From Desmodesmus armatus (lineage: Eukaryota > Chlorophyta > Chlorophyceae > Sphaeropleales > Scenedesmaceae), in the NCBI GenBank assembly GCA_007449985.2, contig VIIQ02000028.1, positions 466,001 through 530,000 on the forward strand: a DNA stretch of 64,000 nt, given 5' to 3'. Below, in pieces: positions 1-10,351 of this stretch. The translations under genes were made by a program, and so were the position numbers. Under the pieces are notes generated by a model. It saw only the letters and a program-made list of their open reading frames with translations, was not told the origin of the DNA and made no database searches. Position 1 is the first letter of the stretch; the number at the start of each line of letters is the position of its first letter.

Positions 1-2190
1 CTTCGTGCCAGAGTGCAGAGGGAGTGCTGTGAGATCCAGTCAGGGAAGCCACAGCTCTGCTGTGCCTGACAGTGACTCCTTTCAAGCTGGATCATCTGCG
101 GAATCACACGCAACAATGAGATCATCTGTGCAGCTCCTACACTGGACGTATGCCAGTTGGACTGTCCAACACCTGCGCACCACAAGCCTACAGCAGTGAA
201 GGTGAGGTGCTGCTGTGGCATTGCGGACCCAAGATGTCACACTGAGTCAGTGACACATTGCTCAAGCTATGAAGGGGACCTTGCGTTTGCAGCTGGTGAG
301 GCTTTGCTCTCTTAGGCCACTCATTGTTGTTGCGGCAGCATACGGGTGCTGCCAGTGTGCGGCCCTTATCAGCCAGTTAGTGTCACCTGCCTGCAGCTGT
401 AGGACAACTGATAACCGCTATGTGTTTTTTGGACAACACACAGGCTCCAAAGAAGGCATGCATACAACCTGTGCTTGTTCAGGCACCAGAGTGATGCAGT
501 GGACACCCCACAGCCAAGGCAGTTCCAACACGTTTGAAGCTGGGCTGATGGAATTACACAGCATGCCATGCTTTGCGGCGAAGCTGGTCATCGGCAGGTG
601 AGCTTACAGACATGACCAGACAGTTGATAGGACCTGCTGCATGTGCGCTGTTAGCAGTAGGGCATCAGGCTGCTGGGAACAGCAGTAGTTGTGGGCGCAA
701 GCGAGCTCCATGCCGCAGAAGCAGCAGCAGTGTGGTGTTGACCCAAGACCAGAGTGGTCAAACTGCTGCGATGCACACAGCTCCAACCAACTTGTCAGCA
801 GCTGCGTACATTCACCTGCATGACATACATAACCCCACTGCCCGACTGCCTGACGTTGCGCATGTCTGCAGGGTATATGGCGGAAGCATCAGCTGGGACA
901 CTTCTCAACTTGCTTCTAGCACTATGACTGCATCGGAGCTGCACACCTCGCTCCCAGCAACGCTATGGCACAGCATGGCTGGCAGGCAGGTTTGAAAGCA
1001 GCTGCCGGAACCGGCACTGCAAATGAGACAACGGCTGATCTCTGCCTTGTGGTCAGCATTGCTGTGATGTTCACAACATATGAGTGGTTCACCCAAAGTG
1101 CTGCTTGTTGTGCTGCACACAAGCACCAACAGTGTTGTGTCTTTTTTTGCTGTGGAGTGTGTGCTGCTCTGCCACCTTGCACGCATCCAGCTGCGCCCTG
1201 GCGATCCAGCAGCAGAGTCTTGGGTGGGCTGCCCGTCCTGCTGAACTATGCGTGGTGTCTGTTATATCATGCTTGTGCTGTTTGCAATGGGCCTCAGCAA
1301 TTTGCTGCATTATGGAGTGGTTGCTCATGTGACACGGGACAGCCATGCCTCTTTTACACTAGCTGGCCCCTGTCATACTTGCTGGCAACCATTTGCATGT
1401 GTTCTTGCATAACCACCTGTCATGCTCGTGCCCCAGCATGTGCGGTGTCCAGCAGTGAGGAGAGTGAATGGTGTAGAGGGCGGCTACACTGTGATAGTTG
1501 GGTTTTTTGCCCCAACTATGTGCTGTGTGTTGTGTGTTGGACTGTTCTCACTTGTTTCGGAAGTGTGGTGTCACGGCTTGACGACTTCAGGAATGGTCGG
1601 AGGTTTGTAAGGATCCTATGCTCATACCTGTGGCTTTGTTTCCAATACACATTACTTTCAGACCGATCAGGCGCGCAGCAACAACCGGCGCTGAAAAGCC
1701 CGCTTGTTTCAGTGCGGACCGACGAGGCACCTGATTCAGCGCCGTTTCAGCCTTGACTAAACTCTTAGCTGAATCACTAACCCCTTCAGACCCCCATCAG
1801 ACAATTGATTCAGCCTGTGCAAAATTTCCGATGCAGCAGCAACGATGTTTCGTGCTCAACACAGATCCGAACGCCTTTGGGACGTCACAGGCTGCTTATT
1901 TTGGGTGAGGGCGTACAAGTTGATGCGTTCACTGCTGGGCGGTAGCCTTCACACTGGATGACATGGTTACATCAGCAGGAGGGCTGTGCGCATGCAGCAA
2001 CGCATGATCCGGCAGCGGTTTTGGTGTCAGTATCTGGCAGCCATAGGACGGCTGCCATGTACTGACACCACAACCACGAGGCTTGTGCGAAGCAGACGAT
2101 GACAGGCAGTAAACCCACAGGTTGATCGCTGCTGGCCTACACTATGGGCAGGCGGCCGGGGAGGCATGGCACTGTAGGTGCTTGATGATC
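1..2190. other. Intergenic sequence, no gene recognised
   Basis: No open frame here carries a recognisable domain. The longest (965-1756, plus strand) is rich in Cys, Trp and Ala, has no conserved motif and no matching splice pattern, so I do not call it a gene. The only structure I see is an imperfect inverted repeat at 2023-2069. The stretch could be the 3' part of a gene lying to the left of the window, but nothing proves that. Confidence 0.5.
2023..2069. repeat. Imperfect hairpin, 20 bp arms
   Basis: Arms 2023-2042 and 2050-2069 are reverse complements at 18 of 20 positions, with a 7-base loop. It lies in non-coding sequence just before the degenerate repeat array. It may be a small inverted-repeat element or a structured RNA; nothing else supports a function. 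Confidence 0.55.
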
Positions 2191-3504
2191 AGTGTGTGTG
2201 TGTGTTTGGGGGGGGGGGCTTGAAGGTGCAGGGTTCGGTGCAGATTGGTGGCCAACGTGGTCCACGTCCAACAGTAATGCTGTTAACAATGTTGGCCGTG
2301 GACCGGTCAGCATCTACGCCGCACATGTCGTGTTGACAGCTGTAGCTAAATGTTCAATGTGTGTAGGCATGTGCATCGCCAACCCTGATTGAGCAGTTGG
2401 CTGCAGCCGTTGACACAACGGCAGCTGCACCCTTCACGAGGAGTAGGCCTGATGCACGCTGATCAGCACTCACCGGCGTATAGAATTGCAGCTGATGTGG
2501 TGATAGCCATGGCAAACTGCATGGCTCTGAACCCGCCATGGTCACATTGTAACTCTGCTGTTGGCTTCAGCGGTTTAGCACAGCGGCAGCAGTGTCACGT
2601 GCTGAAAAGACCAGCCTGACGCAAGCTTCCAGGGCGACATGGGTCACTTATGGTATCCGCCAGTGTGAGATGGCAGCCTCTTTGGTGATGGCCACAGCCA
2701 ACTGCCGTCTCTGCACCACCTTTCATGTTGGTTGCGAACTTGCAGTTGGTCGTAGCCTTCAGTATTGCGGCAGCCACGTCTTGTGTTGACCTTGAAGGCA
2801 CATTGAGCACATGCACCTCCCGCCCCCCGAGAAGAATTCTCGCCCCAGATGACGATCGCTGTTGGCCTGCTGTTTAGCCTAGCGGAATTGGGACACAGCA
2901 CAGTAGGTGCATGGTGACAGGCGGTGCGTACATGTTGTGTTTTGGGGGGAGTGAGATGTTGTAGAGTTCGTGTAAACTAGTGACTCGGTTTGGTTGTTAG
3001 CATGCCCAGCTGCGGTGCTGGGCATGGGGCACTCACCATCTGGAGTGGCGGCCCCTGTGTTCATGGCCACGGCCAATGTTCATTGAGTGACTACCCATCC
3101 AGGGGCTAGTCTCAACTGGCAGTCAGCTGCGGTCGTTACGCGCAACAACCGTTGGCAGCGGCTGCCTCTTTCATGAGAAGCAGGCACTCCTGACCCCTTA
3201 CTAAGCAGGACCCCCTCTGCCTGGTCAGCTTGTGTGGCAGCTGCTGTGATTGTAGCCACAGCCAATTGTAGTAATTGGGCAGGTCCAGAGGGCCGTCTTG
3301 ATGCTACAGTTGGCTGTGGCAACCTAAGCAGCGGTAGCAGTGTTAGCTGCTGTACAGACGAGCTCGATACAAGCCTTCAAGGAGGTGTGTACCTGCATGA
3401 TGATGGGTGTGAGGGGGGATGTATCAGAATGGACCAGGGATCTATGCAGACGGGTGCTGGTCAGGTTGGTGGCGGCTGAAGGTGGGCTAGCCAGCTTGTA
3501 CACT

Positions 3505-4256
3505 TAGGGACAAAAGTTTTTACGACCGACACAAATTCCGTGTCACCCCAAGACAGCAGCAGTTTCCGTTGATGTTCGGTACTTGAACGTTTCTCAGCTT
3601 TCCCATTGCAATACTGCTGTGCGTTGGCCAAGGTGGTCAGCGCGGTGTTTTGTGGTGCGTGCAGCCGGCGATTGAGACTACCCTCCCCCACCCGGTTGAT
3701 GCCACGCGCGCGCCTAGCCTTAGCCTTAGCCGCACGCCGCACCAGCACCAAGCACCTAGCTCCTCTGCCTACACCTTCCTTATTGATGGGGTAGTGGGAG
3801 CCTTGGGGTGTCTGCTCAGCTTCCACCAGCCTGTGGCCTGTTGTGTGTGTGTTCCAGAGGTGAAATTGCCCTTTGTTTTCAGGGGTGCTGGCTGCCAGGT
3901 TGGCCTTCTCTGTGCTGAAGCTGCACATGGCTTTGGGGGGCAGGGGGATGGGCTGGGGGTGAGGCATACATGCAGCTGGTGGGGCTATCTGCAGCATCCA
4001 TTCCTGTGACTGCAGCCTGGACTGAAGGGTGTGGGGGTCAAAATCACCTTGCAATTTCAGGCACTTTTTGAGGGGGTCACCCCCAGGGTTGCACTTGCAT
4101 GCAGTGATGGTTGCAGTGATTGGCAGAGCCTGTCATGCAACTGCCCTGGTAGTGCACTTCTTCAGCTGTGTGGTGGTGGGTACTGATGACAAAGCTGATC
4201 TTCTAGCTTGTGAGTGCCACTGTGTCAGTCACATTGAGCACAAACTTTTGTCCCTA
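3505..4256. mobile_element. Non-autonomous TIR DNA transposon (hAT-like ends)
   Basis: A 752 bp block interrupts the degenerate array and is bounded by perfect 15 bp terminal inverted repeats: TAGGGACAAAAGTTT at 3505-3519 and its reverse complement at 4242-4256. Comparison with the paralogous array copy near 5470-5490 shows the flanks would be nearly continuous without it. No transposase frame is present, so it would be non-autonomous. The TAGGG start fits the YARNG pattern of hAT ends, but no clean 8 bp target duplication survives (flanks tgtacact and ggtgtatg), so the superfamily is a guess. Confidence 0.7.
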
Positions 4257-5296
4257 GGTGTATGCACCACCGGTTGAGTTGACAGCTACAGCCAAATGCT
4301 CAGATGCAGGTTGTCCATTGCATGGCCAACCTACTTTGAGCAGCTGACTGCAGCCGTCGACACAACCGTTGTGCGGCAACTGTATTATTCAAGTACAAGC
4401 AAAACCTGAAGCAGGTAGGGATGCACCAATATCAACGTGGCAGCTGCTGTGGTACTAGCCTTGGCAAACTGTGGGCGGCTGCATCCGACCGGATGTTGCA
4501 ATCCTGCAGTTGTCTGCGGTAGTCGGCACAGCAGCAGCTGCTGCAGCAGTGTTACTTGGTGAACAGACGAGCTTGGCGCAGGGCTTCATCAGGGATGTGG
4601 GTCGGTTGTTGATAACTGCCTGCATGTGATGTGGCAGCTTCTGTATTGACGGACACAGCAGCCTGCTTACTGCACCCAAACAGGGAGCTGGTTGCAATCT
4701 GCAGTTGGCTTGGGCCGTCAGGGCGGCCGCGTTGTGTGCTGACCCTGAAGCTACATAGGCAGGGTCACCTCGGTAATGTTTGCTGTTGGCCTGCAGTGCA
4801 CTGGCAGTTGTAGTGGTGATGCTACAGCCAACTCCAGGATACCAACAGCCTCAAGGTTCGTTGCGATCCTGCAGTTGTCTGTGGCCGCACGACATGCTCA
4901 GCAGACACAAGTGCCACCAGTCGAGCCCTCAGGGGTTGCAGGGCACGGATTCTTGCCCCACTGATTTCTATGCGGCAACATATGACGTGGCAGCCTCTTG
5001 TGGTGACAACCATAGCCAATTGCGGGTGCCCAGTGGCTCTAGGGCCACTCGAACGCGCAGTTGGCTGGTTGCAATCCTGCAGTTGGCTCCCTCAGTCGAT
5101 AGGGCAGTAGCTGCGTCTCTTGCGTGACGGTTGCCGTCAAAGCGACGCAGCCTGCTTCAACACGCGCCACTTGCACTCTTTCATCCCCGTGTCAGGTGGG
5201 GCGTGTGCTAGTCTAGCATGCGGTAGCAGCGTTACCTTCTGAACAGAAGAGGTTGATGAAAGCCTTCAGGGAGGTGTGTAGCTGCAGGATGTTGCC

Positions 5297-5387
5297 CTAC
5301 ATTGCCCTCACACCCAGTGACAGCACAGCCTCCTACCATTGGGGCAGGCCACTCCCTGTTGCAGCAGCACCCATGAGGGCAATGTAG
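5297..5387. repeat. Inverted repeat, 14 bp perfect arms
   Basis: CTACATTGCCCTCA at 5297-5310 is matched by its exact reverse complement at 5374-5387, separated by 63 bases. It sits inside the degenerate array and is not seen in the parallel unit near 3400, so it may mark a small insertion. Confidence 0.5.
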
Positions 5388-6556
5388 TAGGCAGGTACAG
5401 GGTGTCATGCAGACCGGTGCTGATCAGCTTGATGGATCGCTGCTGGGCGTGGGCCGGCCCGGGCCAGCCAGTTTGTTGCACCAGCTGCTGAGTTGACAGC
5501 TGCAACCAAATGTTTTGAGCTGCATGAGTCCTTCCATGGCTCACCTACTCTGAGCAGTTGGCTGCAGCCATTGGCACAGCAGCAATGTGTTTTTTTAATG
5601 TTTATCATGAGGACAGGCAAACCTGAAGCACACTGATGTGATGTACCAACATGAACGTGGCAGCTGCTGTGGTGATATAGCCTCAGGCAACTGCAGGGAG
5701 GTACTGACCCAAGCGGATGTTGCAATCCTGCAGTTGTCTGCGGTAGTCAGCACATCAGCAGCTGATCAGCAGTGCTACGTAGTGAACATACGAGCTTGAT
5801 GCAAGGCTTCAGGGGATGTGGCCAGCGGTTGTTGACAGCTGCCGGCATGTGATGTGGCAGCCTTTGTGTTGATGGGCACAGCAGACTGTTGACGCACCCA
5901 CCAGTGAGTTGGTTGCAATCAGCAGTTGGCTGCAGCCGTCAGTATAGGGCAGCTGTGTTGTGTGCTGACCCTGAAGCTACCGTAGCTTCTGTGCGACACA
6001 GGCAGTGCCCCACCATATGGTAATGCATTGGAAGTGATGGCTGCTGCTGGCCTGCAGTGTAGGCTGACGGCGGTGGGGCACAGGAGGTGCATGACAATGG
6101 GCAGTCAAGCACAGGGAGGGGGGGCGGCAGCATGCCTTGCGCAAAGCAGGGGGTTTGGTGCAAAGGAATGGTCGTGTACTTGGCTGCTAGCATGGCCCGC
6201 AGCGGTGCTGGGCTTGGGGCACTTGGCACATGGAGTTGCAGCCGCTGTGTTCACGGCCACAGCCCAATGTTCGATGTGGTTGCCTTCGCGCAAGGGTCAC
6301 CACAGTTGAGCAGTTGGCTGTGGCCGCGTCCTCGACAGCAGCTGCGGCTTTCATTCACAGGCAGCATTGAAGGCTTCTGTGTAGCCCCCCACCTCCCTGG
6401 TCAGCATATGTGCTTGCCTTTGCATCGTCCGTGATGTGTGCCTGCAGCTGGCGACTCCTTTCACACAAGTTGTGAATGCACACTGGCACACACCCTTTGC
6501 ACACCCACTTACCCTCACACATGCACTGGCTGCCCTGTCACCCCCCCCCCCAACAG

Positions 6557-7703
6557 GCGTCACCACGGCCCAGCAGAGCTGACCAAAGCTCGTGCCTCAG
6601 CCGTGGCCAACCTCACCATGGCGCGTGCCTCAGTGCTTGCTGGTCTGCACCAGGTGCTGCGCTGCAACAGCTGGAGGCTGCTCTACACCACTCACAGGTT
6701 TGCACAGGAGGTCATTGGCCAGCACGCACAGGCACACCCTCAATGGAAGCCATACACTCCCATTGGGGAGGGAGAGGGTGAGAGGATGATTGTGGACGAG
6801 GTGCAGGGGGAGGGAGGGCAGCAGGGGGGTGCAGCCGCCGGCACCCAGCAGCAGCGGCAAGACGGCCAGCCTGGCAGCAACGGCAGCAGTGAGGATGTGG
6901 AGATGGCAGATGCCAATGGTAGCAGCACCCCAGCAGCCAACGGCACTGCCCCCCTCCTGCCCACACCCTCACCAGCCCCCACTGCTGCTACCACCAAGCA
7001 GCAGCAGCAGCAGCAGCAGCAGGACAAGAAGCAGCCGGCATGGGGCTCCACAGCCGCCGCAGCCGTCATTGCTGCCACAGCCGCCACTGCTGCCGCCGCC
7101 TCGGCCAACTGCAGCCTGGAGCAGCTTGCCCCCCTGGCGCCCCTAGGCCCTGTGGGGGCTGCTGCTGAGCTGCAGGCACGGCTAGCTGCCCCCTCTCCTG
7201 ATGATGCAACCATATGGCTGGCTGTGTGGCTCAGGAAGAAGGAGTTAGCTGCTTTACAGGCTGTAGCAGCTGAGCTCCAAGCTGTGAAGGCCACCAATGG
7301 GGGTGCTGCTACAGCCGCAGCAGGAGAGGGCGAGCAGCAGGAGGGGCAGGCGGGTGGGGATGTGGATGGAAACACGGAGGAGGGAGAGGGCGGGAGCGGC
7401 AGCAGCAGCGGGGCAGGGAAGAAGGCTCCGAAGCAGAAGTGTCCGAAGGTTATGGCGGATTTGGTGGAGAGTTTGGTGGCTGCGGTGTTCATAGACAGCG
7501 GCTGTGATTGGGCTAGTACCTGGGAGGCAGCTGAGTATCTGCTGTGGAGGGAGGGGGTGGTGCAGCTGCCTGCTGTCAACCTGCCGGAGGATCCGGCGGC
7601 TGCTGCTGCTGCCAAGATGGCGGCCGCTCTGGCAGCAGCAGAGAGGGAGGCAGCAGCAGCAGCAGCACCTGCAGCAGCAGCAGTGACTGAGGCAGGGAGG
7701 TGA
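6557..7703 (+). pseudogene. Dicer-like RNase III domain, C-terminal half (partial gene)
   Basis: The exon follows a poly-C tract and an aacag acceptor and encodes about 382 residues. It starts with a segment like the RNase III 'PGELTKLRSALVNN' helix (here PAELTKARASAVANL), then a Gln/Ala/Gly-rich insert of about 230 residues, then KCPKVMADLVESLVAAVFID, the second RNase III block that supplies the Asp and Glu of the catalytic site. Large low-complexity inserts are known in algal Dicers. The first RNase III block (ERLEFLGDAVLD type) should lie 30-40 residues upstream but I could not find it in any frame back to position 1, and no dsRNA-binding domain follows. It is therefore a broken or partial Dicer-like gene, or a gene whose upstream exons were displaced by the repeats. 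If it is active, its role would be small-RNA processing. Confidence 0.65.
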
Positions 7704-8383
7704 AGGAGGGTGAGTAGGGGGGGCTGTTCTTCAGGTATGCGCGTGCTTCCAACTGCCCCCACCAGCAGCAGTGTGGGGTCCCACTGTTCTGCAAGTCAGT
7801 TGCCGTTCAAGTGGTGCAGCTGCCTGCTGTAAACCTGCCGGAGGATCCCGCTGCTGCTGCTGCTGCTGCCAAGATGGCGGCGGCGCTGGCAGCAGCAGAA
7901 AAGGAGGCAGCAGCAACAGCAGCAGCGACTGAGGCACGGGCGTCGAAGGGAGGTTGAGTAGGGGATACTGTGCTGCAGGTGTGCGTGCGCTCCCAGTGCC
8001 CTCCACACCAGCAGCAGTTTGGGGTTCTGCCGCCAGTTGCCATGCAAGGGGTGGTGCAGCAGCTGGCTGTCAACCTGCGGGAGGACCTGGCGGCTGCTTC
8101 TGCTGCCAAGATGGCGGCCGCTCTGGCAGCAGCAGAGCAAGAGGCAGCAGCGGCAGTGACTGAGGCAGGGGAGTTGAAGGAGGTTGAGTAGGGGATACTG
8201 TGCTTCAGGTGTGTCACGGGTTACTGGCCGCCCCCCACACCAGGAGCAGGGTGTGGCCCTGCAGCTTGTTGCCATGCAAGGGGTGGGGCAGGTGCCAGCT
8301 GTGAACCTGTCGGAGGATCCGGCTGCTGCTGCTGCTGCTGCTGCTGCCAAGATGGCGGCCGCTCTGGCAGCAGCAGAGAAGGA

Positions 8384-8422
<39 letters not shown>

Positions 8423-8456
8423 GGTGGCTGGAGTTGTGGAATTGAAGGATGGCTAG
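7560..8456 (+). repeat. Four tandem copies of the RNase III gene's last coding block
   Basis: The block coding VVQLPAVNLPEDP followed by alanines, AAKMAAALAAAE and a Glu/Ala tail occurs four times, with the 'gtcaacctg'-type core at 7575, 7829, 8069 and 8301 (spacing 254, 240 and 232 bp). Copies 2-4 keep open frames of 50-90 residues ending in their own stops, and carry similar upstream linkers. Only copy 1 is attached to the RNase III domain. These are tandem duplications of a terminal exon, perhaps helped by CAG/GCT slippage. Whether copies 2-4 are ever spliced in is unknown. Confidence 0.8.
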
Positions 8457-8460
8457 TAGC

Positions 8461-10351
8461 CATCTCACTGTGGAGGGCCGGACCCCACCCACCCCCGCAG
8501 CATCTTGCTGCTGGGGGTGTTGGTGTGTGGTGATCATCGGAATCTTTCTGCTGCACAAGCAGGAGCTGAGCAGAGAATGCATTTTTTACCCCTTGGCTGG
8601 GGCGGCTGGCTTCTGCTGGTCGGGTGTACGCGGCTGTGTGCTGTAGTGCACCAAGGAGGTGTATGGATTCTACTCCCATGCTTTTTTTGGTCCGGGCGCT
8701 GGGCACCTCCTGGCTTAGGGGTGTTAGGCGTCTCCTATCGGTGTGAGGCTTTGCCTCGGGCTCCCGGCAGCTGGGTTTACTCGGCTGTTGCGTGTGTGGC
8801 CAGCCGGTGGGGGTCCGCCCCCCCTGTACCTAACAAAAAAAAGAATGCATTGCCTTTTGCTTGTACGGTGCTGTTTGCTGGCTGTCTGTGCTAGCCAGTA
8901 CAGTGTAGGGGCAGGACATGTGGTCCAACAAACACTGAGCACTGTCAAACAGCAGCTGCTAGTATCAGAGCCAGTGGGCGTGCATGTGTGCACCCAGCAG
9001 AGCCGTGAGCAGAAAGGCAACAGCAACAGCTGCAGTGAGTGTTGTATGCTTGCTTATGTCCTAGTGTTATGGATTTGTTAGCAGCGGCAGCAGCAGGAGG
9101 AGGCTTAGCAGCAGGAGTCAGCACGGCATACCCTATCAGTCCAGAGGCAGACCATGCCTGTCGCTTTCGCTCATGATTGCAGTTAACGTTGGACAGCCTG
9201 TAGGATGTGTGTAGGGCTACTTGATGCCGTTGGTCCCCTAGCAACGGTAGCACAGGCCCAGTGTTGGATTTTGATATATACTTGTGTATCTGTTGGGTGT
9301 TGCATGGTTTGTTGAGTGTGCAGTCAGGCACCCACACATGCACAGCACACCACAGCAGGTGTGTTGGAATAATGACAGAGCAGTGCTAGGGCTGCAGCAA
9401 CAGCTACAACTGAGGTGTGTTGAGTTGGGTGTGGACCGTCCAGTGGTCCGATTTTCAAGGAAGAAGGTTGGTTGGTTGGTCCTTGCTGCTTTGGTGTTGT
9501 GTTGCGTGCAACCCTGAATATCAACCCGCCCTTGTGGTCTGGTGGTACCCTTGCCGGCGCTCGTGCTGGGTTGTTGCTTTCTGCAAAGTGGCCCGCTGGC
9601 AAGCCGTGCAATATTCATCTGGTGGTCACCAACCAACATGTAAGGTGCCGCTGTTGCCCTCCGATTGCGTGATGGTGGCAGCTGCAGGTAGGGGCCTACC
9701 CAGGCTGTGGCACGATCCCAGCCTTGTGTTGTCCTGCTGCACATTTTTGCAAAGCTGTTGCAAGTTGGGAGTTGTCGATCACCCTTGGAAAGCAGTGTAT
9801 CGTGGCATCGGGGCAACTTTGATCAACACGACACAGGCAGTGCTATAGTGTTCAGCTGTTTTGAGTCAAGAAACATAGGGGCACCTAGCAGCAGACACAG
9901 GCATGCACAGGCACTACACAGGCAGTAGGGACAGCACCTGTTACAAATCACCATACAACCATGATGCTTCACTGCTTGTGCCAGCGCCATCATTGAATGA
10001 TGGCGCTGCACATCATGCATGAGGGAGTCAAAGAGGAATCCAAAAGTACTTGCGGCAGGCGACTTCTGCAGCGTCACAGTCGGGCATGAATGCTGTCTGT
10101 ACAGATGTCAGTTTGCCTACATGTCATCACCAACCTCTAGGCTCATGCAACTTCACAGCTGTATACTTCACAGTACTTGCATGGTGACGTCCTAACACTG
10201 CAGTTCTGTTCGTGCACAAAGGATTGCTTTGACAACCAATCAGTCCAACCAAATGGGCCAGTGGGTCAGATCAAGGATCCAGGCACAACAGAAGGAGTGG
10301 GGCCATGCGGTGGACCATGATACCCACTTTCAAGCACCATGTACTCGGCTT
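8461..10351. other. Intergenic sequence, no gene recognised
   Basis: Reading frames here are short and show no domain. A perfect palindromic hairpin lies at 9982-10008. Otherwise I see nothing beyond ordinary non-coding sequence. Confidence 0.5.
9982..10008. repeat. Perfect 13 bp hairpin
   Basis: CAGCGCCATCATT (9982-9994), one loop base, then its exact reverse complement (9996-10008). It is non-coding with no T-run after it. Function unknown. Confidence 0.6.

Larger units (their letters stand above)
2330..6430. repeat. Degenerate tandem array, about 1.2 kb units
   Basis: The sequence repeats itself imperfectly. The clearest pair starts near 4273 and 5483: both run through a 'gagttgacagct' block, an 'aacgtggcagctgctgtgg' block, a 'ttgcaatcctgcagttgtct' block and a 'gacccTGAAGCTAC' block in the same order, about 1.2 kb apart. 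Shorter matches to the same blocks occur near 2330, 3060, 3330, 5220 and 6240. Copies differ by many substitutions and small indels, so the array is old. No coding potential is visible. It resembles a decayed minisatellite/satellite or nested transposon remains. Confidence 0.7.

Noticed and set aside
965..1756. 263-residue plus-strand frame
   Set aside because: Cys/Trp/Ala-rich with no domain, no splice partners and no polyadenylation signal; length alone is weak evidence in GC-balanced algal DNA.
1..6556. Upstream exons with the first RNase III catalytic block
   Set aside because: I looked for an ERLEFLGDA-type sequence in all plus frames and found none; the region is repetitive.
6740..7762. 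340-residue minus-strand frame across the RNase III exon
   Set aside because: It is an antisense shadow of GCN/CAG-rich coding sequence, with low-complexity Ala/Ser/Pro text only.
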